The notes: a model not told the origin generated them from the sequence alone. A DNA stretch of 64,000 nt from Streptomyces massasporeus (GCF_014648995.1 NZ_BMSE01000001.1:806001-870000), one strand, 5' to 3'. Positions 9,184 to 18,183 are shown, counted from the first letter of the stretch. Translations and numbers: made by a program.

Positions 9184-10710
9184 TCAGTCGACCTCCCGCA
9201 CGCGTGCAGCGGTCCGCTCGGCGAGTTCGCGGACGCCCTTGGCGGCGTTGTCCGAGAGTTCGCCGAGTACGGCGTCGGCGGCGGTGAGGAGGGCGCGGGC
9301 CTTCTCGGGGCGGCCCGCGTCGGCCAGGGCGAGGGTGAGCCGGTAGTGCTCCTCGGTGATGAAACGGCCGAGGTTGACCCGCTGCCAGTGGCGCAGTGAG
9401 TCGTCGCCCGGGGTGGCCAGGGCGTCGCGCACGGCGGCCAGGCTGTCCACCGCCTGCGGCAGCCGGCCCGCCTCCCGCTCCAGGCGGGCGAGGGTGTGCC
9501 GGGCCGAGGCCCGGTCCCATGCCGTCTCCTGAAGGGCGGCGTACAGGCGCTGGGCGCGCAGCGCCTGGGGAAGGTCGCCGAGCTCCTCGAAGTCCCGGGC
9601 GAGCCCGCTCAGCGGAGCCGTGGCCAGGGTGTGGGGCGCCCCGGGGCGGCGGAGTCTGCTCTGGTCCATGACGATGCTGTCGAGTTCGCGGATCAGCGTC
9701 ACCCGCGCGAGGTCCGTCATCCCCTGGTCCCGCGCCAGGTCGGTCCATGTGGAGACCGGCTCGTCCGACGGGTCCGTCCCGACCATCGACTCGTCGAGTT
9801 CCCGCGCCCACTGGCGCAACTCGTCCGCGCTCGCACCCGGTTCCGGCACACCGCCCAGGCCGCACGCCGTGTCGAAGTCCGTCTCCCGGACCTCGAGCAG
9901 CAGCGGCAGATCTCCGGTGTCCCCGTGCAGCCCGACCAGTACGGCCGCAAGCCGCAGTTCGTCCGTCATCGACGACCGTGTCTCGTGCCGCAGCAGATGC
10001 CGCAGCAGCTCCAGATCGCCCTCGGCGCGGTCGAACTGCGCGGCCCGCAGGGTGATCCGGCGCCGGACCGGGTCCTCGGCGACATCACGCCATGCCGTGG
10101 GGTCGCCCTCCCGCAGACGGGCGAGATGGGTGCGGCCCGCCGCGAGCACCGTCTCCCACAGCGGTGGACCGACCGGGCCCAACAGGTCGTACGCGCACCC
10201 CTCATCCGCGTTGAGCAGGACGAAGTCCGGCTCGGTGCGCAGCAGCGCGGCACGCAGTCTGCCCACCAGCTCGACCGGGGAGCGTTCCGGGAAGCCCAGC
10301 GCCGCACGGAGCTCGGCCCGCTCCTCGTCGATCCCGTAGCACTCACGGATCTCGTCCTCGGTCTCCGCGACGCACACCAGGATCTTCTCCTCGCCGTCGT
10401 CCGGCGACAGACGTGCGTAGCCACGCCAGCCGGGCAGGCCGATCACGAGCTCCAGGGCCTCGTCGACACTGGAGCCGATGATCCCTGCAGCGCCCTCCGA
10501 GTCGGCGTAGAGCACCGAGCCGTCCGCGCACACGAAGTACGTGCCGCCGGTGTCGTCCCCGGCCACCGTCTCCAGCGGCCCGCCCGAGGCGAGGCGGACC
10601 TCCTCGACATGACCGTGGGCGGCGCGGTCCAGATCGAAGTCGAAGGGAAAGGCGGCCAGTTCAGCCAGGCGGCGGTCCTGCCGCAGCAGCCGTAGCGCGT
10701 GATCGGTCAT
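9184..10710 (-). CDS. hypothetical protein with SUKH-like N-terminus and TPR-like C-terminus
   Basis: A 508-residue soluble protein. The first 150 residues contain GGTYFVCADGSVLYADSEG and DEALELVIGLPGW, reminiscent of SUKH/SMI1-type immunity folds. The C-terminal 150 residues are helical pairs (RDFEELGDLPQALRAQRLY, HTLARLEREAGRLPQAVDSL) that resemble TPRs. The middle is not recognised. A role in binding a partner protein is plausible but inferred. I prefer the ATG at 10710 over the GTG at 10734, because a -10 hexamer sits seven bases before it and neither start has a ribosome binding site. Confidence 0.7.
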   Translation of the reverse strand: MTDHALRLLRQDRRLAELAAFPFDFDLDRAAHGHVEEVRLASGGPLETVAGDDTGGTYFVCADGSVLYADSEGAAGIIGSSVDEALELVIGLPGWRGYARLSPDDGEEKILVCVAETEDEIRECYGIDEERAELRAALGFPERSPVELVGRLRAALLRTEPDFVLLNADEGCAYDLLGPVGPPLWETVLAAGRTHLARLREGDPTAWRDVAEDPVRRRITLRAAQFDRAEGDLELLRHLLRHETRSSMTDELRLAAVLVGLHGDTGDLPLLLEVRETDFDTACGLGGVPEPGASADELRQWARELDESMVGTDPSDEPVSTWTDLARDQGMTDLARVTLIRELDSIVMDQSRLRRPGAPHTLATAPLSGLARDFEELGDLPQALRAQRLYAALQETAWDRASARHTLARLEREAGRLPQAVDSLAAVRDALATPGDDSLRHWQRVNLGRFITEEHYRLTLALADAGRPEKARALLTAADAVLGELSDNAAKGVRELAERTAARVREVD

Positions 10711-10717
10711 GTCGCGG

Positions 10718-10723
10718 AAAGTA
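10718..10723 (-). promoter_or_regulatory. -10 element of a probable leaderless promoter
   Basis: Read on the minus strand the hexamer is TACTTT (TANNNT), ending seven bases before the ATG at 10710. A transcript would start at the initiation codon. This is the second of three such arrangements in the window. Confidence 0.4.
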
Positions 10724-10960
10724 ACACCGTCCACTGACCGCGGACTCGCGGCCCCTGCAGGAGGCCATGCGGACAGGGGGTGCGGTCATGGCCGGCGGTT
10801 CGGGCGTTCGCCCCGACGGGGGTACGTCGGCGGTGGCAGCCGCGTGGACGGTCCGGGCACGCACCATGACTTTCGTGCTGCTTCGGCCCGCTTACCCGTA
10901 CCGCGTACGAACGCCCCGCCCCCCGTACGGCACCCGCCTGTACACCCACACCCCCGCGCT

Positions 10961-12178
10961 TCACCGCCACTCCAGGAACACCGTGTCGTTGGTCAAGGAC
11001 TCAGCGGAGACAGCAACCGCGGCCCCTTCCCCCGAGGTCGACACCACCCGGAAGTCACCCAGGCCCGACGGCTGCCCCGAACGGTCGTTGGGTGAGTGAA
11101 CGGACGCGATGAACTTCTCACCGTCCGCCGAGACCACCATCCCCTCGGCGACCCTCCCGTCGTCCTCGCGGACCACGGCGACGGCGTTCCCCTCGGGACG
11201 GCCGCTACGAGCATCCATGGTTCGGAAGTTGCCCAACTGGGAGCGGCACAGCACCCGTTCGTCCCCGACCCAGCCGACGATGCCGACGCATCCACTGAGC
11301 AAGGTGGCGGAGCGGCCCGCTGCCGCGGTGAGCGGTCCTGACGAGTCCAGGGTGTGGAAGACGTGCCCGTAGATCTTCGGTGCGGTCGCGGTGAGGCGGC
11401 GGCCGTCGGGGGCGAGGTGGGCCATGTTGGCCTGGACGGCGCGCGGGGGCTTCCCGGTGACGATCAGGGGGAGGTCGTGTCCGATCGCCGGGCCCTCGTC
11501 CGACAGCCGGTGATCTCCCTGCGCGGGCCGCGAACCGATCCTGCGCTCACCGTCGGCGGTGATGTACGTGAACCACACGCTCCGCCCGTCGGGCGCCATC
11601 ACCGCGTTCTGCTCGTCGTCGCCCCTCGCGTCGCTCAGGCTCACGAAGTCGTCGGCGTTGCCACCGCTCTGTACGTAGCCGGCGTGCGTCGTCCCGCCGT
11701 CCGCGTCCCGGAGCACCACCGCCATGCGCGTGTACGCCAGGTCGAACAGGGCACGGACCCGGGGAGTCACGTACTCCAGATCGTCCACGGCGTAGGGCGA
11801 CGGACTGTCCGAACTCACTCCGCAGAGGTCCACGAGAGGGCTGTTGACGTTCTTGGCGTCCTTGTAGTTGGTGAACGCGGCGTCGGTCGGGATGAAGAAG
11901 TTCCGCGTCTCTCGCAGTTGCCACCGCTCGGGATCCCAGGCCTGCACGTTGACCCCGGCGTAGCGCGCGCCCATGCTGCACGTCGCGGTGACAACCGTGC
12001 CCTCGCGAGTGAACGGGCTGTCCGGAAGGGCATACCCGCGATTGCCCCAGTAGGGCGCCGAGGGACCCGGCGCCGGCCCGGCCTCCTTCTTGGACTGCGA
12101 GGAGCCGCACCCCTGGACGCACAGGACAGCCAGCACGGCGACCAGGACCGCGGCCCTGCCCGTCAGAGCCCGTAACAC
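10961..12178 (-). CDS. secreted lipoprotein of unknown function
   Basis: A 405-residue lipoprotein: a basic N-terminus, the hydrophobic stretch AAVLVAVLAVLCVQGC ending in the lipobox cysteine, and a Ser/Pro linker. The mature part has repeated short beta motifs (VMAPDGRSVWFTYITADGER, HLAPDGRRLTATAPKIYG, VVSADGEKFIASVHSP) that resemble WD40-like or TolB-like propeller blades. I infer an extracellular beta-propeller, function unknown. It overlaps the upstream membrane-protein gene by 16 bp, so the two are probably translated and acting together. Confidence 0.78.
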   Translation of the reverse strand: MLRALTGRAAVLVAVLAVLCVQGCGSSQSKKEAGPAPGPSAPYWGNRGYALPDSPFTREGTVVTATCSMGARYAGVNVQAWDPERWQLRETRNFFIPTDAAFTNYKDAKNVNSPLVDLCGVSSDSPSPYAVDDLEYVTPRVRALFDLAYTRMAVVLRDADGGTTHAGYVQSGGNADDFVSLSDARGDDEQNAVMAPDGRSVWFTYITADGERRIGSRPAQGDHRLSDEGPAIGHDLPLIVTGKPPRAVQANMAHLAPDGRRLTATAPKIYGHVFHTLDSSGPLTAAAGRSATLLSGCVGIVGWVGDERVLCRSQLGNFRTMDARSGRPEGNAVAVVREDDGRVAEGMVVSADGEKFIASVHSPNDRSGQPSGLGDFRVVSTSGEGAAVAVSAESLTNDTVFLEWR

Positions 12179-13314
12179 TGCCCCTCCTCCGGCATGTCGT
12201 CACACGACGTCCAGGGCATGGCCCCGAAGACCCAGCTCTGCCGGGGATTCTCCGGGACGGACTCCGTACGGATGCGCAGCGGCTCGCCCTTGTCGTCCTT
12301 CAGTTGGACCCACCGCCCTTCCGGCCGGTGGGTGTCGTTGTAGTGGACCTGAAGGCCCCATTCGCACGTCCGTCCCCGCGGCGCGATGACCTCCGCCCGC
12401 AGCCCGCCCGAGGACTGGCCGTTGCCGACCTCGACGAAGCGGTTGTCGAAATAGGGCTCGCCCTGTCCCTCGGTGTCGTCGGTCAGCACCGGTTCGTCGG
12501 CGCGGGGCGGAAGATGGAGCCGGATGCCCTCGTAGGCGACCCCGCCCTGCGGCGGAAGGCCGACGACGGCCTGCGCGGTGCTCTTCCGGCACGTCAGGTC
12601 GGTGACCTTCCAGTCGTTGATGGTCACCGCGTACTGGCGTGTACTCATCACGGTCATCTTGAACGTGTCCGAGAACTCCATGCCCCCACTGGCGGTCTGC
12701 TTCTCCAGGTACCGCTGCGGAGCGTGCTCCAGGAACGGCGCGTAGGCGAGCGGACGGCCACCCAGGGACTTGAGGTAGGAGAAGACGTCCGAACTGGCCT
12801 TCATCTTCCGGATCTCTTCGTCGGTCAGCGTCCGGTCGAGTACCATCGCCCACTCCCGGGGCTCACTGTGCTCGGGCTGCACCGACACCGTGAACGGCGG
12901 CTGGGATGCGTCGTACGCCTTGTTGGAGTCGTTCTCCTTGGTGACGCTCGGACCGATCATGGCGTACGCGAGCAGTGCCCCGCCCAGACCTCCCAGCACG
13001 GCACTCACCGCCGCCACCGACAACCACAGCCTCCTCTTGCGCCGGGACGCTCCGGCAGGCACGCCGAGCGCTTCGGGGAGGACCGTCCGGAGACCGTCGT
13101 CGGCCCCGCTGCCCGCGCCGGAGGAGGCCGGAGGCGGGGGCGGAGGCGGCACGTCAGGGGGGCGCGTCGGCGGGGGCGGTACGGGGGCGGGCGGTGAGGT
13201 TCCGTCCGAGGTTCCGTTCTGCTCTGCCGGTCCCGGCGTGGTGCTTCCCCCGGTGTTCCCGGCGGTGTTCGGCCGGGGTTCCGGTGTCCCGCCCGCTGGC
13301 GCGGTCGCCGTCAT
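12163..13314 (-). CDS. single-pass membrane protein with Pro-rich cytoplasmic N-terminus
   Basis: A 383-residue protein. Residues 1-90 are Gly/Pro/Thr-rich with a polyproline run. A basic patch, RRKRRLW, precedes one membrane helix (about residues 96-120, SVAAVSAVLGGLGGALLAYA). The rest is extracytoplasmic with four cysteines near the end (DLTCRKS, RTCEWG, TSCDDMP, GQCYGL). This layout is common in uncharacterised actinobacterial surface proteins. The overlapping lipoprotein gene downstream suggests a shared envelope complex. No catalytic motif is seen. Confidence 0.75.
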   Translation of the reverse strand: MTATAPAGGTPEPRPNTAGNTGGSTTPGPAEQNGTSDGTSPPAPVPPPPTRPPDVPPPPPPPASSGAGSGADDGLRTVLPEALGVPAGASRRKRRLWLSVAAVSAVLGGLGGALLAYAMIGPSVTKENDSNKAYDASQPPFTVSVQPEHSEPREWAMVLDRTLTDEEIRKMKASSDVFSYLKSLGGRPLAYAPFLEHAPQRYLEKQTASGGMEFSDTFKMTVMSTRQYAVTINDWKVTDLTCRKSTAQAVVGLPPQGGVAYEGIRLHLPPRADEPVLTDDTEGQGEPYFDNRFVEVGNGQSSGGLRAEVIAPRGRTCEWGLQVHYNDTHRPEGRWVQLKDDKGEPLRIRTESVPENPRQSWVFGAMPWTSCDDMPEEGQCYGL

Positions 13315-13559
13315 GCCGTCCCCTCACGACGTGATAGATGGTGTTCCCGCTCGGCGGCCCGACGCGGAGCCCCCGTACAGAAGCCCCATCGAGCAACGAC
13401 CGTCCCTCACAGCCCACCATAGGGACAACGACCGTTCCTGTCCGCAGAGTTGACGTCCTCCATCCCAGCACCACACCGGCACCCCGCCCCATGTACAGCC
13501 CACTCCCGTACAGGCGTCGCTGCTGGTGACACGCCGGTCGCCGCCGCCACGCCGGCCGC

Positions 13560-14222
13560 ATGCACAGTCCTTCCCCCCAGCGGCAACGGCCCGTCCTCTC
13601 CGGTCCCGCCTCCCCCACCGAGTTCGCGATGGCGTTCACCTCGACCCCGCACGACGCCCGCCTCGCCCGGCTCTTCGTCGCGCAGTGCCTGGACTCCTGG
13701 GGCCACCCCTACGGCAGCGATGCCAACGAGACACTGACTCTGATCACCGCCGAGCTGTGTGCCAACGCCGTCCAGCACGGACGCGTTCCCGGACGGGTCT
13801 TCCACGTCCGGCCGGCCGCCGAGGCGGACGGTCGGCGGCTGCGCTTGGAGGTATCCGACACCCGCGCGGGACGCCGGCCCGTCGCCATCATCCCCACGGA
13901 CCCTGACGTCGAGTCCGAGTCCGGCCGCTGCCTCCTCCTCGTCGTCGCCCTGGCCGACGCCTGGGGCATCACCGGCCGCGGCTCCGGCCCCAGCCCCGGT
14001 CCCGGTCCCGGTCCCGGTCCCGGCAAGACGGTGTGGGCGGTACTGAACACCGCGTCGAGCCGGCGCCGCTCCCTGTGCACGAAACCGACTGCTTCGCCAG
14101 GACCAGCCGCATCCTGGCTGAGCTCGCCGGCGGCCACGCGGACCGCACCTGAGACAAGCGCATCCGCGAACTCATCCGCCCCGGCCTGCTCGCCCTCGAC
14201 GGCTTCGCGATGCGGCGGCTGA
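13560..14222 (+). CDS. RsbW-like ATP-binding protein with altered C-terminus
   Basis: A HATPase_c (anti-sigma/SpoIIAB-like) protein. The N box is LITAELCANAVQHGRV, the G1 box LEVSDTRAGRRP, and the fold closes with GKTVWAVL near residue 160. Between them a Gly-Pro repeat (about residues 140-155, encoded by cggtcc repeats) replaces the usual ATP-lid sequence. Everything after WAVLNTASSRRRS is the out-of-frame reading of an istB relic, so about 45 residues are foreign. Relatives sequester sigma factors or their antagonists; no partner gene is adjacent. Activity is uncertain. The start could also be the ATG at 13629. Confidence 0.65.
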   Translation: MHSPSPQRQRPVLSGPASPTEFAMAFTSTPHDARLARLFVAQCLDSWGHPYGSDANETLTLITAELCANAVQHGRVPGRVFHVRPAAEADGRRLRLEVSDTRAGRRPVAIIPTDPDVESESGRCLLLVVALADAWGITGRGSGPSPGPGPGPGPGKTVWAVLNTASSRRRSLCTKPTASPGPAASWLSSPAATRTAPETSASANSSAPACSPSTASRCGG

Positions 14223-14466
14223 CCGCACCCCAGGCCGACGACCTCTACGAACTCTTCAGCGAGCGACGGAACCGGTCCTGATCATCACCAGCAACCGGGC
14301 GCCCAGCGACTGGTATCCCCTCTTCCCCCACCCCGTCGTCGCCGAGTCGCTGCTGAACCGACTGATCAGCGCCGGCCACCGGGCCACCATGAACGGCCCC
14401 AGCTACCGGCCCGACAAACGACCGAAGAATCCCACCGCCAAACCCGGCACACCCTCGAAAGGCTGA
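14078..14466 (+). pseudogene. istB: istB relic (IS21-type ATPase helper), C-terminal part
   Basis: The translation matches the C-terminal half of the IS21-family IstB transposition helper: RTSRILAELAGGHADRT, then RELIRPGLLALDGFAMRRL and ADDLYELFSERR, then in a shifted frame LIITSNRAPSDWYPLFPHP, VVAESLLNRLISAGH and MNGPSYRPDKRP, ending at a proper stop. A TGA stands where the family has Trp (between ADRT and DKRIREL), and one base change near 14275 shifts the frame. No istA or terminal inverted repeat remains. The 5' end is fused to the RsbW-like gene in another frame. Confidence 0.8.
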
Positions 14467-14640
14467 TCAGATCACCGGCGGCCCCGCCTCGATCCGGCGC
14501 ATTACCGAGGGCAGGCTGTCCAGATCGGGGCCCGTCTGGACCTGCCGCTCGTCCCACCAAGTGGCGCCGGCGTCACGCAGCGGACCCGAGGTCCAAGCGA
14601 AGCCCGCGCGCTTCGGCTTCACCGCTTTGCACAGCGGGAG
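14467..14640 (-). pseudogene. possible C-terminal gene fragment
   Basis: On the minus strand a protein-like stretch (KRAGFAWTSGPLRDAGATWW, then DERQVQTGPDLDSLPSVMRR) ends with a stop at 14467, directly next to the end of the istB relic. No start is available before the SUKH gene at 14691. It looks like the 3' end of a gene truncated at the relic boundary. The family is not recognised. Confidence 0.35.
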
Positions 14641-14690
14641 AGATTCGCAAGGTTGCCGAGGAGCGGCATGAGACCCGTAAGGTCACGGGA

Positions 14691-15362
14691 ATGACGGACG
14701 ATCAGCAGCAGGAGCAGGCCGTGGCGGGCGCCTGGGCGAGGATCGAGAAGTGGCTGGAGCAGCACGCTCCGCGCTCCTACCGGATGCTTCCTCCGCCCGT
14801 CCCGGAGGCCGACATCCGTGAGGTCGAGCAGGAACTCGACCTCACCGTCCCACCGGGCCTCAAGGCCTTCTATCGCCTCCGCAACGGCACGGGTCATCCC
14901 GGTGACTTCGGCCGGGCACCCGAACCCGAGACCGGACTTCCCTCACAAGGTCAGGCGACGGCCTGGCTGTTGCCGAGAAAGCAGGGGATTCCTCCCGTGG
15001 AGCATCTGCCGTACTGGGATGAAGGCCCTCACACGATCGGTATGCCGGACGACCCCATGGTGCGGTACCTGGCCTTCGCCGCGACCGACCGCAGCGGTCT
15101 GTACGGGCTGTTCACGGACTGCACGCCAGGGCCGGGGTACGGACGGATCGGAACCTTCGAAGAGGCCGGCATTCCCAAGCTGGGCGTGTGGCCGTCGTTT
15201 GCCGACTACCTCATCGAAGTCGCCGACGCCCTGTACGAGAACCGGGGTGTGGAGTACGCGGACGGACACCAGGACACGAAGGTGCCCGGTCTCGTCGATC
15301 AGGCCCTGGTGTGGGACGGGCCGGCACACCCGCGGGATCCGGACTGGACGCGCTTCGCATAG
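14691..15362 (+). CDS. SMI1/KNR4 (SUKH) family protein
   Basis: A 223-residue SUKH-superfamily protein. The N-terminal helix contains ARIEKWLEQHAPRSYRMLPP, followed by the diagnostic EADIREVEQELDLTVPPGLK and AFYRLRNG; later the family pattern YLAFAATDRSGLYGLF and a closing FADYLIEVADALYENRG. In bacteria these commonly act as immunity proteins against polymorphic or contact-dependent toxins, binding the toxin domain in the cytoplasm. No toxin gene is adjacent. It is an orphan among gene fragments and is followed by a hairpin. Confidence 0.82.
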   Translation: MTDDQQQEQAVAGAWARIEKWLEQHAPRSYRMLPPPVPEADIREVEQELDLTVPPGLKAFYRLRNGTGHPGDFGRAPEPETGLPSQGQATAWLLPRKQGIPPVEHLPYWDEGPHTIGMPDDPMVRYLAFAATDRSGLYGLFTDCTPGPGYGRIGTFEEAGIPKLGVWPSFADYLIEVADALYENRGVEYADGHQDTKVPGLVDQALVWDGPAHPRDPDWTRFA

Positions 15363-15366
15363 CACC

Positions 15367-15398
15367 GTGGCCGGAGCACCACAGGGTGCTCCGGCCAC
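15367..15398. terminator. 14-bp stem hairpin after the SUKH gene
   Basis: Perfect arms 15367-15380 and 15385-15398 with a four-base loop, starting four bases after the stop at 15362. A clear terminator candidate for the SUKH gene. Confidence 0.7.
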
Positions 15399-15427
15399 AT
15401 GCTTGGTCAGTCAGAGGTCAGGTCAGT

Positions 15428-15720
15428 TCAGCCGACCTTCTTCCACGCGCAGACCGTGTCGGCGTTCTTGCAGTGCTCGAAACCAGGATCGCTGATGAAG
15501 AACCCGTCCTTGTCGAGCAGCCGCATCTGGGGGAACTAACTTGATGCCCAGGTCACGGAAGGCGCCGGTGTTCTGATCCGTGGGAACGGAGGCACGGCCA
15601 CACTTCTCGTTCCACTTCGGGCCGGTGTAGCCGTCACGGTTCTCGGCAAGCAGTCCCCACGTGCCGCCGGTCATGGGCTTGGTGTAGCGCTGTGCGCATT
15701 CCTTACCGGAAGCGATGGCC
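15428..15720 (-). pseudogene. frameshifted small-protein gene, C-terminal part
   Basis: The minus strand reads SGKECAQRYTKPMTGGTWGL, then DGYTGPKWNEKCGRAS and TGAFRDLGIKLV. In the next frame it continues RLLDKDGFFISDPGFEHCKN and ADTVCAWKKVG to a stop at 15428. The switch falls at a run of five G on the plus strand (15529-15533); one base fewer would restore a single frame. It could be true decay or a homopolymer sequencing error. The upstream end is not resolved and no family is recognised; the paired cysteines suggest a secreted protein. Confidence 0.45.
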
Positions 15721-15900
15721 CTTCGCTGCCGCGCCCGTCGACGGCGCCTCTTTCATCCTGCATCGGTCTCACCGGCCGGATCGGACGGCCACGGTGCCGG
15801 CCTGCGGATGCGCTCCGCCGGCTACGAGATCGCGGTGCGCCTGCCCCGAGGCGGTGCGGCGCCCGGACCTCGACAACCGGGGCCTGCCGGTTCTCACGGA

Positions 15901-16377
15901 ATGATCACATGGCAGCATACTTTCGTGAATGACAACGGGGATGACATACCGAAGCCTCAATGGGCTTCTAAATTGACCGAGTTAGCGGCTGCGTCGGTAC
16001 CGAGCGGCGCGCCGGCTACCGAGCCGGTCGAGGAGCCATTGGGGCCGCTCGCGTCTGCACGGACAGCGCCGGATGCGGAGTCGCCTGACGAGGGGGCGCG
16101 GGCGCGGCGGGAGTTTGCTCGTTTACTCGGGGAGTTCCGGCGTTCGGCGGTGCTGGTGCCGTTCGATGCGCAGGGAAGTCTGTGGACCGCGGACTTCAAC
16201 GGCGTGCGGTGGATCTGCGCGTTCTCGGGCGAGGCGGCGTTGGCGCGGTTCGCGGTAGCGCGGGGTGAGGCGGGGCGTGAGTGGACGTACCGGACGATTC
16301 TGGGTGCGCGACTGCTGGACGTGATGGCGCCGAGGCTGCCCGGGCCGGGTGGCGTGGCGCTGGAAACCCAGCCATGA
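15901..16377 (+). CDS. SseB-like protein, apparently C-terminally truncated
   Basis: A 158-residue ORF from the ATG at 15901 (MITWQHTFVNDNGDD). After an acidic Ala/Pro linker it has the SseB N-terminal domain pattern (EFRRSAVLVPFDAQGSLWTA, then GVRWICAFSGEAALARFAVA, RTILGARLLDVMAPRLPGPG). Relatives continue past GGVALE with another strand or more; here the frame stops after ETQP, overlapping the start of the next gene. I read it as a truncated or rearranged gene joined to the following SUKH gene. Function is unknown; SseB-like domains also occur in toxin-immunity loci. Confidence 0.6.
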   Translation: MITWQHTFVNDNGDDIPKPQWASKLTELAAASVPSGAPATEPVEEPLGPLASARTAPDAESPDEGARARREFARLLGEFRRSAVLVPFDAQGSLWTADFNGVRWICAFSGEAALARFAVARGEAGREWTYRTILGARLLDVMAPRLPGPGGVALETQP

Positions 16378-16907
16378 CCAACGCCCTTGCGCGTCTGCTC
16401 GACATCGCCCCAGCGCCGAGCGAGCCCCGCCGGAAGGATTGGCACGAGGTCGAGCGCAGCCTTGAGGTTGAGCTCCCCGCCGACTACAAGGAGTTCATCC
16501 ACGTCTACGGAGGCAGCAACTGGGACGACTATCTGTACGTCCTGGAGCCCGGCTGCCCCAACGAGAACTACGACCTCCTCGAATGGGCACAGAACCAGGC
16601 CGAAGACCTGGAAGATCTGTGGGAATTCGAGAGGAAGCCGGCGGAACTGGAAGTCGAAGGGTCCCGGGTCATCCCATGGGCAACCACGGACAACGGAGAA
16701 TGCCTCTACTGGCTTGTCCGGCCAGGCCATAAGCCGGACGAGTGGACCGTCATGGTGAACGAAGCGCGCGGCGATCGGTGGGAGCATTTCTCCGTGTCCT
16801 GCACGCAATTCCTCGTATCCTCCCTCAATGGAGAGCTACATTCGACCATCCTCTCGTCGTCGTTCCCCCGTGCTGCACATGAATTCCGTCAGCTCGGTGC
16901 CGTATGA
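16374..16907 (+). CDS. SMI1/KNR4 (SUKH) family protein
   Basis: A 177-residue SUKH protein starting at the ATG overlapping the previous stop (ATGA). It has DWHEVERSLEVELPADYKEF with IHVYGGSNW, then RVIPWATTDNGECLYWLVRP and the usual C-terminal W-containing strand (WTVMVNEARGDRWEHF). This is a second orphan immunity-type gene about 1 kb from the first, with a different sequence, so it is not a duplicate. Translational coupling to the truncated SseB-like gene suggests the two became one unit after rearrangement. Confidence 0.8.
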   Translation: MTNALARLLDIAPAPSEPRRKDWHEVERSLEVELPADYKEFIHVYGGSNWDDYLYVLEPGCPNENYDLLEWAQNQAEDLEDLWEFERKPAELEVEGSRVIPWATTDNGECLYWLVRPGHKPDEWTVMVNEARGDRWEHFSVSCTQFLVSSLNGELHSTILSSSFPRAAHEFRQLGAV

Positions 16908-17005
16908 CGATGCGACGCGGGGCAGAAATCGGGTTGGGCGGGACGCGCCCCGCCTGAGAATCACACGGGCAGCACGCACGTCGATGAGCTCCCGCCTCGC
17001 GAGCA

Positions 17006-18027
17006 TCATCGCCTGCAACCACACCCCCCGGCCGTTGCCGTCGTCAGCTGGGCCTCTCCCGGACGCAGCTTGCCGTCGCGGTGGTGCAGCAGTAGTGCGG
17101 GCACGATCGTGACGTTCGGCGACGAGAGAACCTCGGATCGGGGGATCGAGCACTCGCCCTTCAGGAAGTCGATGGCGAAGCGCAGGGCCCTCTCGGTGTC
17201 CTGCCAGGCCTCCTTCAGCGCGGCTTCGTCCACCTCCGCCCCGATGAGCTTGATGTGATGGGCGCCGGTTCCCGCGAGGAGGCTCATGAGGCGCAGGACG
17301 GCTTCCCTGTTCAAGGCGAAGTTGCTGTCCTGCAGTTCCTGGTGGAAGGAGTCCATGGTGTCCAGGCCGTCGGCCCAGCGGGCCGCGATGGCGCTGTACA
17401 CGAGATCGCCCTTGGACAGCCGTCGCCCACCCTTGTTCAACCGGGCGAAGAGCTCGGCGACCTCCTCGTAGTCGTCGGACTCATAGGTGATGACCGCGAT
17501 CTGGTGGTGCCGGATGTTGTTCACCCTCTGCATCCGCTGAGTCCACGCATCGAAATTCGGATCGTCGAACGGGACCCCTGCCTGGAGCAGGACCTGATAG
17601 AACTGCACGTTCTCTCGCAGCAGCGTCGACACCGGGATCAGCAACGGGTCCTTGCGCTGTACGGCGCTCGGGTTGACGAACTCCTCGGTGCGCACGTCGA
17701 AGCGCAGATCGATGAGCCGGCCGTCAGCCTTGGACTCGGGTCGGTACACCCAGGCGAGGGAGGTCAACCGCTGCTGTCCGTCCAGCAGATAAAGCGGCTG
17801 GTGCATCGACTTGTCGGTCTGGACGACCGCAGCGGTCTTGGAGGGGACGGTCAGATTGGTCTTCCACAGCAGCAGAGCACCGACCAGTAGCCTCGGTAGA
17901 GAGAATCGAAGAGATCACGTACATCGGGCCTCATCCAGACGAAGACTCGCTGGATGGAAGGAATGACGACACTGCCCTGCAGCAGGTTCTCGACCTGAGT
18001 GATGATCTTGTCGTTTGCCAGCCCCAT
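17006..18027 (-). pseudogene. DUF262 (GmrSD-like) gene, frameshifted
   Basis: The N-terminus starts at the ATG at 18027 (MGLANDKIITQVENLLQGS, then IPSIQRVFVWMRPDVRDLF) and shows the DUF262 entry motif. The nucleotide-site motif LDGQQRLTSLAW and the family's YEEVAELFARLNKGGRRLS segment follow in a different frame. The break is next to DSLYRGY near 17890, where adding one C gives GYLVGALLLWK. The 3' end stops after RDGKLRPGEAQL with an unrelated tail, so it is probably truncated too. Intact DUF262 proteins act in type IV (modified-DNA) restriction or related nuclease systems. Confidence 0.7.
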
Positions 18028-18147
18028 GCTGCCGCCCCCAACGTGCGAGTGATCTACGGCACACACGATAACTGTCGTCGGCCGCCCACCGTCTTGCGCA
18101 CAGGAGTCGCGCCGAATGCACCGGTCTCGTCGTCGCACCGCGACCAT

Positions 18148-18183
18148 GGGCCGCCGGAACCCGGGCATGGGTTCCGGCGGCCC
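18148..18183. terminator. 15-bp stem hairpin
   Basis: Perfect arms 18148-18162 and 18169-18183 with a six-base loop, just beyond the beta-glucosidase stop at 18190 on the minus strand. It ends the transporter/beta-glucosidase operon. Confidence 0.7.

Noticed and set aside
14619..14897. Minus-strand 92-codon ORF
   Set aside because: Antisense to the SUKH gene; no domain and poor codon bias compared with the plus strand.
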